This document shows positions 15,397 to 23,476 of a stretch of DNA of 36,555 nucleotides, in pieces. Within the stretch, counting starts at the first letter, position 1. Each line of letters begins with the position of its first letter. The notes under the pieces were generated by a model. The model was not told the DNA's origin. It did no database searches and worked only from the letters and a program-made list of their open reading frames with translations. Position numbers and translations under genes: made by a program. Source of the DNA: a bacterium (GTDB taxonomy: Bacteria; Patescibacteriota; Doudnabacteria; UBA920); the NCBI GenBank assembly GCA_021847435.1, contig JAJZRC010000005.1:1-36555 (forward strand). The letters are read 5' to 3'.

Positions 15397-15873
15397 ATGC
15401 AAAAATCAAGGGACAATTATATTTCTTGGGATGAGTGCCTTATGCGCATGGCCAGGCTGATTGCCCAGCGCTCCAAGGACCCTTCGACCCAGGCAGGCGC
15501 AGTCATAGTAGATGAGCACAATGTCATTTACGGCCTGGGCTATAACGGTTTTCCCAGGGGAATCGAAGCCGGCAGTCTGCCCTGGGAGCGCGACGGGGAA
15601 TTCCTGGACAGCAAGTATGCCTATGTCTGCCACGCAGAGGAAAATGCGGTGTACAACGCCAACCGCGCGGTAAAAAATTGTAAAATTTACTGCACGCTGT
15701 TTCCCTGCAACGAGTGCGCCAAGACCCTGATTCAAAACGGAATTAAGGAAGTAATTTTTGAAAGCGACAAGTATCATGAGGTGCCGGCCTTTGTCGCCTC
15801 CAGGAAATTACTGGATCTGGCAGGGGTAAAGTACCGGCAGTATGAGTCTGAAGAAAGCGAAAACCACAAGTAA
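15397..15873 (+). CDS. dCMP deaminase (ComEB-like)
   Basis: This zinc enzyme converts dCMP to dUMP, the substrate of thymidylate synthase. The zinc/catalytic motif HAEEN is at about residue 78 and PCNEC at about 102, with the N-terminal DPSTQAGAVIVD typical of the deoxycytidylate deaminase family. Length 158 residues. It is the first gene of a tight plus-strand series ending at folA. Alternatives within the family (ComE operon protein 2) share the same activity. Confidence 0.9.
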   Translation: MQKSRDNYISWDECLMRMARLIAQRSKDPSTQAGAVIVDEHNVIYGLGYNGFPRGIEAGSLPWERDGEFLDSKYAYVCHAEENAVYNANRAVKNCKIYCTLFPCNECAKTLIQNGIKEVIFESDKYHEVPAFVASRKLLDLAGVKYRQYESEESENHK

Positions 15874-15884
15874 CCACAAATGCC

Positions 15885-16433
15885 ATGATTTTAGCCATTG
15901 TCGGCTTAGCCGGCGCGGGAAAAACCGAAGCTACGGAATACGTGTTTAAAAAAACCAACTGGCCAAAGGTGTATTTTGGGCAGATTGTTTTAGACGAAGT
16001 GAAAAACAGGGGAATGGAAATAAATGAGGCGAACGAGCGGACGGTCAGGGAAGATTTAAGGAAAAATCACGGCATGGCTGCCATGGCAATCTTAAGCGCC
16101 CCAAAAATTAAAGAGCTTGCGGCTGTTTCCCCGCATGTGCTTGTGGAGAGCATGTACTCCTGGGAGGAGTATGCTGTGTTAAAGCGGGAGTTTGGGGAGA
16201 ATTTCAAGGTCCTGGCGATTTTTGCTTCCCCCCAAACGCGGACCGCGCGCATGGCTGTGCGGCCGGTTAGGCCTTTAACGTCCCAGGAGCTGGAATCCAG
16301 GGATTATTCCCAGATTGAAAATCTCCACCAGGCCGGGCCGATTGCCCGGGCGGACTGGATGGTTGTCAATGAAGGCAGCAAGGAAGAGCTTTACCAAAAA
16401 ATTGATGCTGTTATTGAAGCGCTGAATAAATAA
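15885..16433 (+). CDS. P-loop nucleotide kinase-like protein (UPF0200/AAA type)
   Basis: The protein has 182 residues. The Walker A motif GLAGAGKTEA is at about residues 6-15. The layout (VREDLRKNHGMAAMA, then PHVLVESMYSWEEYAVLKRE, IFASPQTRTARM and a C-terminal DWMVVNEGSKEEL) resembles the UPF0200 family, which is related to cytidylate and dephospho-CoA kinases. The substrate is not known; its place between dCMP deaminase and dUTPase suggests a nucleotide or a repair role. Start ATG lies 11 bases after the previous stop. Confidence 0.7.
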   Translation: MILAIVGLAGAGKTEATEYVFKKTNWPKVYFGQIVLDEVKNRGMEINEANERTVREDLRKNHGMAAMAILSAPKIKELAAVSPHVLVESMYSWEEYAVLKREFGENFKVLAIFASPQTRTARMAVRPVRPLTSQELESRDYSQIENLHQAGPIARADWMVVNEGSKEELYQKIDAVIEALNK

Positions 16434-16442
16434 AACTTCTAA

Positions 16443-16892
16443 ATGAAAGTTAAAATTAAACGCTTAGACAAATCCATACCTTTGCCCCGATATCATACCG
16501 GCGAATCAGCCGGCTTTGATATTGCGTCAGCCGAAGATGTGATGATTCCGCCGGGCCAGGTGGCAAAAATTCCTACCGGTTTGGTTATTGCTTCCCCCAG
16601 CGGGCATTTTTTGCTTATTTCTTCCCGCAGCAGCCTGGCTTTAAAAAAAGGCCTGAATATGGCCAACGGGGTAGGCATAATTGACCCGGACTATGCGGGT
16701 CCGACTGACCAGGTGCATATTATCGTGCATAATTTTACTGACAAGCCGGTCAGCGTGGCCAAGGGCGAGCGTTTGGCCCAGGGAATTTTTTTGCCTATTG
16801 AGCAAGCCGAGTGGGAAGAGGTGGAAATGATCCGGGAAAACGACCGCGGCGGCATTGGCAGCACTGGCGGCTACGATTTTGGCAAGTCTTGA
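16443..16892 (+). CDS. dut: dUTP diphosphatase
   Basis: It hydrolyses dUTP to dUMP and pyrophosphate, which keeps uracil out of DNA and feeds ThyA. The five trimeric dUTPase motifs are visible: AGFDI, SRSSLALKKGL, GIIDPDYAGPTD, GERLAQGI and RGGIGSTGGY. Residue count is 149. The last motif has Ile where Phe is usual (RGGFGSTG). It overlaps no other gene when the downstream start is placed at 16909. Confidence 0.96.
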   Translation: MKVKIKRLDKSIPLPRYHTGESAGFDIASAEDVMIPPGQVAKIPTGLVIASPSGHFLLISSRSSLALKKGLNMANGVGIIDPDYAGPTDQVHIIVHNFTDKPVSVAKGERLAQGIFLPIEQAEWEEVEMIRENDRGGIGSTGGYDFGKS

Positions 16893-16908
16893 GCTAAGTT
16901 ATTTTTGT

Positions 16909-17457
16909 ATGATTATAGGAATTGTGGGAGAAAAATTGGCAGGGAAAGATACGGCGGCCGACTATCTGGCGGAAAAGTATGGAGCAGTGAAATTCCGTTT
17001 CAGCCTGCTTTTGGATGAAATTTTATCCGTGCTGGATTTGCCTATTTCCCGCGAAAATGAAATAAAGCTCGGGTTGGGACTGAGGGAAATTTTCGGACCC
17101 CATGCTTTAGTGGATGCTTTGGGAAGCAGGGTGAGAAAAACCAGCAGCGGATTGATTGTCGTAAACGGCATTCGCATGGATGAAATGGAAGTGGTCCGCA
17201 GCTGGGGCGCCAAAATCATTTACGTTACTGCTCCTGTGGAAATGCGGTTTGAGCGCGATTTAAAACGCCGGGAGAAAATTGACGACGGTCAAAATGATCT
17301 GGAAAGCTTCAGGCAGGGCGACCTGCTTCCCACCGAAATAGACATTCCTGTCCTGGGCGCGCGGGCGGATATAAAAATTGAAAATACCGGCACGCTGCAA
17401 GAATTTTATGCAAAGATAGGCGAGGCGTATAAAAGTTTTGCCGTTTCCCATATTTAA
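16909..17457 (+). CDS. P-loop nucleoside monophosphate/dephospho-CoA kinase-like protein
   Basis: The ORF opens at 16855 inside dut, but the ATG at 16909 gives the natural start MIIGIVGEKLAGKDT with the Walker A motif at residues 7-14. The product has 182 residues. SRVRKTSSGLIVVNGIRMDE and FERDLKRREK fit the dephospho-CoA kinase/deoxynucleotide kinase fold. It may be related to the kinase-like protein at 15885. A role in deoxynucleotide phosphorylation is inferred from its neighbours only. Confidence 0.65.
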   Translation: MIIGIVGEKLAGKDTAADYLAEKYGAVKFRFSLLLDEILSVLDLPISRENEIKLGLGLREIFGPHALVDALGSRVRKTSSGLIVVNGIRMDEMEVVRSWGAKIIYVTAPVEMRFERDLKRREKIDDGQNDLESFRQGDLLPTEIDIPVLGARADIKIENTGTLQEFYAKIGEAYKSFAVSHI

Positions 17458-17477
17458 ACATTTTAAAGCCCATTTTT

Positions 17478-18215
17478 ATGCTGAAGTTCGGCAAAAGCAA
17501 AAAAAATATTCTTGTTCCCCAGCGCGGCAGGTTTATTGTAATTGACGGCACGGACGGCAGCGGCAAGGCCACGCAGACCAATTTACTGGTGGAGGAGCTG
17601 AAGCTTTCCGGCTACCGCGTGGAAATGACGGATTTTCCCCAATACGGAACAAAATCCGCGGGGCTCATTGAAGAATATTTAAACGGCAAATACGGCCAGG
17701 TCGGCCCGGAAGCAGCCTCTATTTTTTATGCCATAGACAGGTTTGACGCTTCGTTTAAGATCCGCCGGTGGCTGGAAGAGGGGAAGGTGGTTATTTCCAA
17801 CCGCTACGTCACAGCCAATGCCGGGCACCAGGGCGGAAAAATCAAAGACGACTTGGAACGCCTTAAATTTTTTAAATGGCTGGATAATTTGGAATACGGA
17901 ATTTTTAACATTCCCAAGCCGGACATGAACATAATTCTTCACGTGCCGGCCAAGGTGGCGCAAGAGCTGGTGGACAAAAAGACCGCTGACCAGCGGGTGT
18001 ACGCAAACGGAAAAAAGAGGGATCTTCATGAGGCCGACCTGCAGCATCTGCTGAATGCGGAAAAAGTCTATTTGCAGATAGCCAGGCTGTTTCCCAACAC
18101 CAAGCTGGTAGAATGCGTAGAGCATGGAAAATTGCTGCCTCCGTCAGAAGTTCATAATAAAGTCTGGGAACTGGCGCGCCGCGTCGCTTTAAAAGATTTA
18201 AAAGCTAATTTTTAA
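17478..18215 (+). CDS. tmk: Thymidylate kinase
   Basis: It phosphorylates dTMP to dTDP. The P-loop is IDGTDGSGKATQT at about residues 23-35; the dTMP-binding DFPQYGTKSAGLIEEYLNG follows, and the DR[FH]-like segment is YAIDRFDAS. The 245-residue length is longer than the usual 205-215 because of an N-terminal extension of about 15 residues and a longer lid and C-terminus. YVTANAGHQGGKI suggests a eukaryote/archaea-like lid. It immediately precedes thyA. Confidence 0.9.
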   Translation: MLKFGKSKKNILVPQRGRFIVIDGTDGSGKATQTNLLVEELKLSGYRVEMTDFPQYGTKSAGLIEEYLNGKYGQVGPEAASIFYAIDRFDASFKIRRWLEEGKVVISNRYVTANAGHQGGKIKDDLERLKFFKWLDNLEYGIFNIPKPDMNIILHVPAKVAQELVDKKTADQRVYANGKKRDLHEADLQHLLNAEKVYLQIARLFPNTKLVECVEHGKLLPPSEVHNKVWELARRVALKDLKANF

Positions 18216-18224
18216 AACAAACTT

Positions 18225-19154
18225 ATGAAAGCATATTTGGACCTTTTACAGAAAGTTTTAGATGCAGGCGTGCAGAAAGACGACCGCACGGGCGTAGGCA
18301 CGCGCAGCCTTTTCGGCTACCAGATGCGGGTGGATTTAAGCAAGGGTTTTCCGCTGCTTACCACAAAAAAAGTGAATTTGAAGGCAGTGATTATTGAGCT
18401 GCTGTGGTTTATAAAAGGGGAGACTAATATCCGTTTTTTGGTGCAGAATGACGTAAAAATCTGGAATGAATGGGCTTACCAGATTTACCTGGAAAAAAAC
18501 CAGCTCCTGGAAAAATATCCGCGCTATTCGGATGAATGGAAAGAACACATGAAAGTGTTCGTGGAAAAAATCAAATCCGATGAAAGTTTTGCCAAGGAGT
18601 ACGGGGAGCTGGGTCCGATTTACGGCAAGCAATGGCGCCGCTGGGCCGGCCCGAACGGGGAAGAGATCGACCAGGTTCAGAATATCATCGACCTGCTGAA
18701 AAATGACCCGACTTCCCGGCGGATTATCATCAGCGGCTGGAATGTGGGGGAAATCCAGGAACTGATCCGCAACCACCACCACGCGCCGCCTCCCTGCCAC
18801 ACCCTGTTCCAGTTTATGGTAATTGACGGTACATTATCCTGCCAGCTTTACCAGCGCAGCGCTGACGTGTTTTTGGGCGTGCCGTTTAATATTGCTTCCT
18901 ATGCCCTTTTTACCATGATGCTGGCCCAGGCGGTCGGTCTAAAACCCGGCGAATTTATTCACACTTTCGGCGATGTGCATATTTATAATAACCATAAAGA
19001 TCAGGTCAACGAGCAGTTGTCCCGCACCCCCCGCCCGCTGCCAATTATGAAAATTAACCCGGAGGTAAAAAATATTTTTGATTTTAAGTACGAAGATTTT
19101 ACCCTGGAAGGCTACGACCCGCATCCGCCCATTAAAGCGCCGATTGCGGTTTAA
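18225..19154 (+). CDS. thyA: Thymidylate synthase (ThyA type)
   Basis: It methylates dUMP to dTMP using methylene-tetrahydrofolate and releases dihydrofolate. The nucleophile cysteine is in PPCHTLFQF near residue 190, followed by [18 protein letters not shown]. The N-terminal [12 protein letters not shown] and the C-terminal PIKAPIAV are complete. Length 309 residues, with a moderate insert around residues 85-115. The start lies 10 bases after tmk. Confidence 0.97.
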   Translation: MKAYLDLLQKVLDAGVQKDDRTGVGTRSLFGYQMRVDLSKGFPLLTTKKVNLKAVIIELLWFIKGETNIRFLVQNDVKIWNEWAYQIYLEKNQLLEKYPRYSDEWKEHMKVFVEKIKSDESFAKEYGELGPIYGKQWRRWAGPNGEEIDQVQNIIDLLKNDPTSRRIIISGWNVGEIQELIRNHHHAPPPCHTLFQFMVIDGTLSCQLYQRSADVFLGVPFNIASYALFTMMLAQAVGLKPGEFIHTFGDVHIYNNHKDQVNEQLSRTPRPLPIMKINPEVKNIFDFKYEDFTLEGYDPHPPIKAPIAV

Positions 19155-19161
19155 GAAAACC

Positions 19162-19635
19162 ATGCTTGCATTAATCGCCGCTGTTGCGGAAAACAACGTA
19201 ATCGGAGTAAAAAACGGGCTGCCCTGGCATATCCCCGAGGACTTAAAGCATTTTAAACATCTGACTATGGGCAAAACCGTTCTCATGGGCCGGAATACTT
19301 TTTTTTCCATTATGGAAATTTTAAAAAAGCCGTTTCCGGGCAGGACTAATGTCGTCATCAGCAACAACCCTGAAGACAAAATGCCCCAAGGCGCGGTGCT
19401 TTATGGAGATTTGGAGGCGGCACTTAAAGACCTTGCCGGCAAGGATGTGTTTGTGGCCGGCGGCGCCATGGTTTTTGCCCAAATGATCAACCGGGTGGAC
19501 AGGCTGTATATTACCCACATTCATAAATCCTACGAAGGGGACGTATATTTTCCCAAAATCGACCCGGCGATTTGGCGCAAAGTTAAAGATGAGCCGCATG
19601 AAGGATTTAATTTTGCCGAATACGAAAAAATATAA
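19162..19635 (+). CDS. folA: Dihydrofolate reductase
   Basis: It regenerates tetrahydrofolate after the ThyA reaction. The ORF opens within thyA at 19078, but the ATG at 19162 gives the family start MLALIAAVAENNVIG, followed by GLPWHIPEDLKHFK, MGRNTF and VAGGAMVFAQ. The product has 157 residues. It is the last gene of the module, followed by a perfect terminator. Confidence 0.96.
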   Translation: MLALIAAVAENNVIGVKNGLPWHIPEDLKHFKHLTMGKTVLMGRNTFFSIMEILKKPFPGRTNVVISNNPEDKMPQGAVLYGDLEAALKDLAGKDVFVAGGAMVFAQMINRVDRLYITHIHKSYEGDVYFPKIDPAIWRKVKDEPHEGFNFAEYEKI

Positions 19636-19636
19636 A

Positions 19637-19672
19637 GACAAAAAATCCCCTTGTTTAAGGGGATTTTTTGTC
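19637..19672. terminator. Perfect terminator after folA
   Basis: GACAAAAAATCCCCTT and its exact complement form a 16-bp stem with loop GTTT, containing A and T runs on both sides. It could function in both directions. Confidence 0.9.
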
Positions 19673-19692
19673 TAGAAAACATTATGTTTTTT

Positions 19693-19701
19693 TGTTAAAA
19701 T
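19693..19701 (+). promoter_or_regulatory. Extended -10 promoter
   Basis: TGTTAAAAT fits an extended -10 box, with a predicted start near 19708 and a leader of about 36 bases before the ATG at 19744. No good -35 is visible. Confidence 0.45.
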
Positions 19702-19743
19702 TAAAGTAGCTCTGGCGTTTTTTTCCGCTTGGCGAAAGTCAGG

Positions 19744-20142
19744 ATGGAAAAACGCAAAACTCAATGTATTGGCGACCGGCTCTGCAAGTCCCTGCGGGAA
19801 CTTGCAAAGTTGAAAGGCCGACATGTCCAAGATCAGGCGCTTTACCTGGTTGAGGTTATGGCGGCTGTCGCAGACAAACAACCTGACTTCAGGCTCGAGC
19901 CTGAAGTCGTAGAAAGAGTCAATCCCAACGTAGGGCTTAAGCTGGAATTTTCGGAATGGCTTGACGACAAACTATTCCACATGGCAGGTTCTTACGGGCT
20001 GTCCAAACAGCAGCTTGTCAGAGCGCTCTTGTGGATGGGTATCCGCTTTTACCGGGAACTGGCGCCCAGGGGTAAGATTCTCAGGAAGGAGGAATTTGTG
20101 GAGTTGGTGCTTGAAAAGTACCGGCCCACACTAATCAATTGA
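19744..20142 (+). CDS. Hypothetical protein, possible DNA-binding
   Basis: The protein has 132 residues from the ATG at 19744; a TTG at 19729 would add five. Neither start has an SD. It is basic and mostly helical, with two similar segments: CIGDRLCKSLRELAKLKGRH and later EFSEWLDDKLFHMAGSYGLS followed by KQQLVRALLWMGIRF. The second resembles a ribbon-helix-helix fold (strand, helix, helix), but this is a weak resemblance. It stands alone between two terminators. Confidence 0.6.
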   Translation: MEKRKTQCIGDRLCKSLRELAKLKGRHVQDQALYLVEVMAAVADKQPDFRLEPEVVERVNPNVGLKLEFSEWLDDKLFHMAGSYGLSKQQLVRALLWMGIRFYRELAPRGKILRKEEFVELVLEKYRPTLIN

Positions 20143-20155
20143 TTCAGAGCAAGAG

Positions 20156-20200
20156 GGGGCGCCAGACGGAACACGCGGAATATTCTGGCGCCCCTAAACA
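20156..20200 (+). terminator. Terminator before prfB
   Basis: GGGGCGCCAGA and TCTGGCGCCCC form an 11-bp stem with a 17-base loop, followed by TAAACATTTTT. Confidence 0.75.
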
Positions 20201-20207
20201 TTTTTAA

Positions 20208-20216
20208 TGCTATAAT
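20208..20216 (+). promoter_or_regulatory. Extended -10 promoter giving leaderless prfB
   Basis: TGCTATAAT is a perfect extended -10 box. The prfB ATG at 20224 begins seven bases after it, exactly where transcription should start, so the mRNA is probably leaderless. Confidence 0.7.
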
Positions 20217-20223
20217 ATTGTTG

Positions 20224-21315
20224 ATGAACGAATTGGTAAAACGGTTCGAGAATTTACTTGCCGAGATTCAAGGCTTGAAACAGCATCTCAATTTGCCCCA
20301 AAAGGAGCAGAAGATTTTGGAATTGGAAGAAGCCATGCAGCGGAAGGATTTTTGGAGCGACAACCAGCGCGCCCAAAAAATAACCCAGGAGCACAGCCAA
20401 CTCAAGAATTTTTATGATTTTTGGCAAAATTTGGAAAAATCAGTGCAAGAAATTTTAGATATCGCAAAATCAAATACCGACGAGTCTGACGAAACGGTTC
20501 AATTTTTGCAAAAGCAGGCTGAAGATTTGGAAAATAAATACCGTAAAAACCGCTTTGTGGCCCTGTTGTCCAAAAAATACGACGACCATAACGCGATTTT
20601 TTCGCTGCACAGCGGCGCGGGCGGGGTAGATGCCCAGGATTGGGCGGAAATGCTGCTTAGAATGTTTTTGCGCTACTGCGAGAAGAAAGGTTTTGCTACA
20701 GAGATTTTGGAAATGAGCCGGGGCGAACAAGGGGGAGTGAAATCCGCAGTTGTGGAAGCTCGCGGCCCTCATGCATACGGCCTTTTAAAAAGCGAAGCAG
20801 GGGTTCATAGGCTCGTCAGGCTCTCACCGTTTAACCCCGCCCACACCCGGGAAACTTCTTTTGCCTTAATGGAACTGCTGCCGCTGCTGGAAAGCCAGGA
20901 GGAGCTGAAAATAGATCCTAAGGATTTAAAAATCGAGGCCAATACTTCCTCCGGCCATGGGGGGCAGTCGGTCAATACCACCTATTCGGCAATCCGCATA
21001 ACCCACATTCCGACAGGGATTAAGGTATCCATCCAGAACGAGCGAAGCCAGCACCAGAACCGGGAAATAGCAATGAAGATTTTGATGGCCAAGCTCAAAA
21101 CTTTGGGAGAAGAAAAGCTGCAAAAACAGAAACAGGAAATTCGGGGAGAATTCAAATCCGCGGAGTGGGGGAACCAGATCCGCTCTTACGTGCTGCATCC
21201 CTACAAAATGGTTAAAGACCACCGGACTAATTTTGAAACATCCGACCCGGAGAGCGTGCTGAACGGCGATTTGGATGAGTTTGTGGAGAAATATTTGGAA
21301 AAAAAAGCCGCTTAA
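20224..21315 (+). CDS. prfB: Peptide chain release factor 2
   Basis: RF2 ends translation at UAA and UGA. The stop-codon recognition tripeptide SPF is present (RLVRLSPFNPAHTR, near residue 200), and the catalytic GGQ is in SSGHGGQSVNTT near residue 245. The product is 363 residues from the ATG at 20224; the TTG at 20218 is rejected because it lies on the -10 box. The reading frame is continuous, so the programmed frameshift found in many prfB genes is absent. An RF2 agrees with the use of UGA as stop here. Confidence 0.96.
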   Translation: MNELVKRFENLLAEIQGLKQHLNLPQKEQKILELEEAMQRKDFWSDNQRAQKITQEHSQLKNFYDFWQNLEKSVQEILDIAKSNTDESDETVQFLQKQAEDLENKYRKNRFVALLSKKYDDHNAIFSLHSGAGGVDAQDWAEMLLRMFLRYCEKKGFATEILEMSRGEQGGVKSAVVEARGPHAYGLLKSEAGVHRLVRLSPFNPAHTRETSFALMELLPLLESQEELKIDPKDLKIEANTSSGHGGQSVNTTYSAIRITHIPTGIKVSIQNERSQHQNREIAMKILMAKLKTLGEEKLQKQKQEIRGEFKSAEWGNQIRSYVLHPYKMVKDHRTNFETSDPESVLNGDLDEFVEKYLEKKAA

Positions 21316-21330
21316 CCGGCGGCTTTTAAA
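21303..21330 (+). terminator. Terminator overlapping prfB stop
   Basis: AAAAGCCGC and GCGGCTTTT pair across the prfB stop codon, with a T-run after the stem. Confidence 0.7.
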
Positions 21331-21347
21331 AATATCGGTATGGTTAT

Positions 21348-21377
21348 TTGGATATGCCAGAGAATATCTGGTATAAT
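21348..21377 (+). promoter_or_regulatory. ftsE promoter
   Basis: TTGGAT (21348-21353), an 18-base spacer and TATAAT (21372-21377) preceded by TGG, i.e. an extended -10. The start would be near 21384, leaving a leader of about 40 bases. Confidence 0.6.
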
Positions 21378-21424
21378 GAATTTATTGTGATCTTCTGAAA
21401 CAAAAAGGAGTGCGTCTAAAGTCT

Positions 21425-22102
21425 ATGATTAAGTTTGAAAATGTAATAAAAAAATATAATCACCAAAACGCTCTTGACGGGGTGAATTTATTGGTGCACC
21501 GCGGAGAATTTATTTCTCTGGTGGGACTTTCGGGCGCGGGAAAATCCACCTTAATGAAGCTGATTATAGGCGAAGAGCAAATAGACGGCGGCCGCATTTT
21601 GATTGACGATGTGGATATTTCCCGCGTAAAGAAGCGCGATTTGCCTTATTTGCGAAGAAAGATCGGAATGGTGTTCCAGGACATTAAGCTGCTGCCAAAA
21701 CGCACGGCGTTTGAAAACGTGGCGTTTGCCATGGAAGTTTGCGGACACCGCATGGAAAAAATCGTCAAAGAGGTGCCAAAAATTCTGGATTTGGTAGGTT
21801 TAATTCATAAAAAAGACAGTTTTCCCCATGAGATGTCCGGCGGGGAAAGGCAGCGCGTGGCTATTGCCCGCGCCCTTTCGCACCGCCCGGTGCTGTTGCT
21901 TGCCGATGAGCCTACCGGTAATTTGGATGAGGTGAATGCTTCTGAAGTTATAGACTTGCTTTTGAAAATCAACCAGCTGGGCACTACCGTGATTCTTGCG
22001 ACCCATGCCTCCGATCTGGTGAATAAAATTAAAAAGCGCGTTATTACCATTGAAGGCGGCAAAATCACCATGGAACAGGAAAAAGGGAAGTACAAACTGT
22101 AA
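21425..22102 (+). CDS. ftsE: Cell division ATP-binding protein FtsE
   Basis: FtsE is the ATPase of the FtsEX complex that activates peptidoglycan hydrolases at the septum. Walker A is GLSGAGKSTLMKLI, the signature is MSGGERQRVAIARAL, and Walker B is VLLLADEPTGNLD. From the ATG at 21425 the product is 225 residues with the family start MIKFENVIKKY. The ORF track begins at a GTG at 21410 that overlaps an AGGAG, so that start is unlikely. ftsX follows after 263 bases occupied by a mobile repeat. Confidence 0.95.
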   Translation: MIKFENVIKKYNHQNALDGVNLLVHRGEFISLVGLSGAGKSTLMKLIIGEEQIDGGRILIDDVDISRVKKRDLPYLRRKIGMVFQDIKLLPKRTAFENVAFAMEVCGHRMEKIVKEVPKILDLVGLIHKKDSFPHEMSGGERQRVAIARALSHRPVLLLADEPTGNLDEVNASEVIDLLLKINQLGTTVILATHASDLVNKIKKRVITIEGGKITMEQEKGKYKL

Positions 22103-22103
22103 T

Positions 22104-22354
22104 AAAAATGACAAAAATAATAAATTTAGGACTTACGCACCGCCGCTTTTTGGGCGGGCAGAGCCCGTCCCATAAAAAGCGGCTTTGGCCAATTTCTTCG
22201 TTATTTTCCTGCGGTTTTTATCAGCGTAACCCGGCTACGCCTCCAAAAATCCTCGGAAAATGCCTCGAACTTGGCTCAGTGCGTAAGTCCTAAAAATTTA
22301 AAAAAATTATATGCAGCTCTGTTCTTGTCATTTTTGCTCATCCTTGTCATTTTT
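22104..22354. repeat. TGACAAAAAT-type inverted repeat flanking the MITE
   Basis: AAAAATGACAA (22104-22114) is the exact complement of TTGTCATTTTT at 22325-22335 and again at 22344-22354. The pair encloses the MITE-like element. The same motif is found at 11707-11771 and 34177-34210. Confidence 0.55.
22127..22292. mobile_element. Complete MITE-like element between ftsE and ftsX
   Basis: The element is 166 bases long with perfect 14-bp terminal inverted repeats, TAGGACTTACGCAC and GTGCGTAAGTCCTA. The left half folds into a GCCGCTTTTT/AAAAAGCGGC hairpin enclosing GGGCGGGC/GCCCGTCC. The right half forms a rod and matches bases 1-113 with five differences. It has no ORF of its own. A non-autonomous transposable element is inferred; the matching transposase is not in the window. 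Target duplication is not clear because the flanks are A/T runs. Confidence 0.8.
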
Positions 22355-22365
22355 AGTATTGTTTT

Positions 22366-23286
22366 ATGTTTGATTCGATTTCATTTTTGCGGGTGATTAA
22401 GACCGGCCTGACCAATTTTGTCAGGAACTCTTGGCTGTCTATGGCTGCCACCATGGTTATGACTATAACCCTGGTTATTTTTTCCACCCTGTTTTTGCTG
22501 TTTGTGATGACAAATTATTCCATCAAAACCATTAAAAATACGGTGGACATAAGCGTGTATTTTAAAATAGGCCTTGCGGAGGAACAAATTCGCAATATTC
22601 AGGACAGCTTAGCGGCGGATGCGCGCATTAAATCGCTTGAATATGTTTCAGCGGTGCAGGCATTTGAGGATTTTAAGGCTAAACACGCCAATGACCAGCT
22701 AATTACCCAATCCTTGAATGAGTTAAGCGAAAATCCTTTGCCGGCAACATTGCACATTAAAGCCGCCCGCCTTGAAGATTATCCCCAAATCGCCGAAAGC
22801 TTGAAGCAGGACCAGTATGCGAACTTCGTGGACAAGGTTAATTTTGAAGATAACCGCTTGGTGATTGAAAGACTGAATAAAATTCTCCAATTCATCATAA
22901 CTTTCGGCCTGGCCCTGGCCGTAATATTCGCTCTTATAGCCATTCTGGTCATTTATAATACTATTACCCTGACAATCTATAACCGCAAAGAGGAGGTTGA
23001 AATTATGCGCCTGGTAGGGGCGACTAATTGGTACATTCGGGCGCCGTTTCTGACCGAAAGCTTTTTGTACAGCATTCTTTCCACTTTTATTACGGCCGGC
23101 TTGTTTTTGCCGGTATTTACCAAAGTGGTTCCGGCAGTAATCGGGTACGTCAGCCCTCAGGCCGGGGAAGTGTTTGCCGGAAGCTTAACCAGCTATATAT
23201 GGATGTTTTTGGCTTTGTTCGCAATAGCGGTGGTTTTGTCTTTGTCCTCAACTTTATTGGCAATAAGAAAGTATCTAAAAATTTAG
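22366..23286 (+). CDS. ftsX: Cell division protein FtsX
   Basis: FtsX is the membrane partner of FtsE. The protein has 306 residues with an N-terminal helix (about 22-44), an extracellular domain (about 50-165) and three C-terminal helices, with the family motif NRKEEVEIMRLVGATNWYIR between them. No SD is visible. The gap of 263 bases from ftsE is unusual for a normally tight pair. Confidence 0.94.
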   Translation: MFDSISFLRVIKTGLTNFVRNSWLSMAATMVMTITLVIFSTLFLLFVMTNYSIKTIKNTVDISVYFKIGLAEEQIRNIQDSLAADARIKSLEYVSAVQAFEDFKAKHANDQLITQSLNELSENPLPATLHIKAARLEDYPQIAESLKQDQYANFVDKVNFEDNRLVIERLNKILQFIITFGLALAVIFALIAILVIYNTITLTIYNRKEEVEIMRLVGATNWYIRAPFLTESFLYSILSTFITAGLFLPVFTKVVPAVIGYVSPQAGEVFAGSLTSYIWMFLALFAIAVVLSLSSTLLAIRKYLKI

Positions 23287-23333
23287 CTTAAATAAAGGGG
23301 ATTTTAAGTTATTTTTTTGTAAATTCTAACCGC

Positions 23334-23361
23334 TTGCAATATAAAAAATATTTAGTATACT
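23334..23361 (+). promoter_or_regulatory. rplI promoter
   Basis: TTGCAA, a 16-base spacer and TATACT. The start would be near 23368, giving a leader of about 110 bases. Confidence 0.55.
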
Positions 23362-23367
23362 AAGAAA

Positions 23368-23452
23368 GAGCCCTAATTAGCGGTTGGCCCATGTTGGCCC
23401 GGCCTGAGGGAAAAGGAAGCAGGACTCTCTGAGGATTCGGGGAGTTTTTTAT
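23368..23452 (+). other. Structured leader with terminator-like hairpin upstream of rplI
   Basis: The leader has repeats of TTGGCCC, a possible closing helix GAG.CCT with AGG.CTC, and a terminal hairpin ACTCTCT/GGGGAGT followed by six T at 23445-23450. The layout of promoter, folded RNA and terminator 25 bases before the gene fits attenuation, or a short stand-alone RNA. I cannot match it to a known class; it lacks the full SRP RNA signature. Confidence 0.45.
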
Positions 23453-23476
23453 TTTGAGAAATTAAATTTTATATTC

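Noticed and set aside
20224-20320. Programmed +1 frameshift in prfB
   Set aside because: The frame is open from the ATG to the end, with no internal UGA after an SD-like element.
23395-23425. Possible SRP (4.5S) RNA core in CCTGAGGGAAAAGGAAGCAGG
   Set aside because: The GGAA and AGCA pieces are present, but the symmetric internal loop and the flanking pairs of helix 8 do not fit, and the RNA would be too short and oddly closed.
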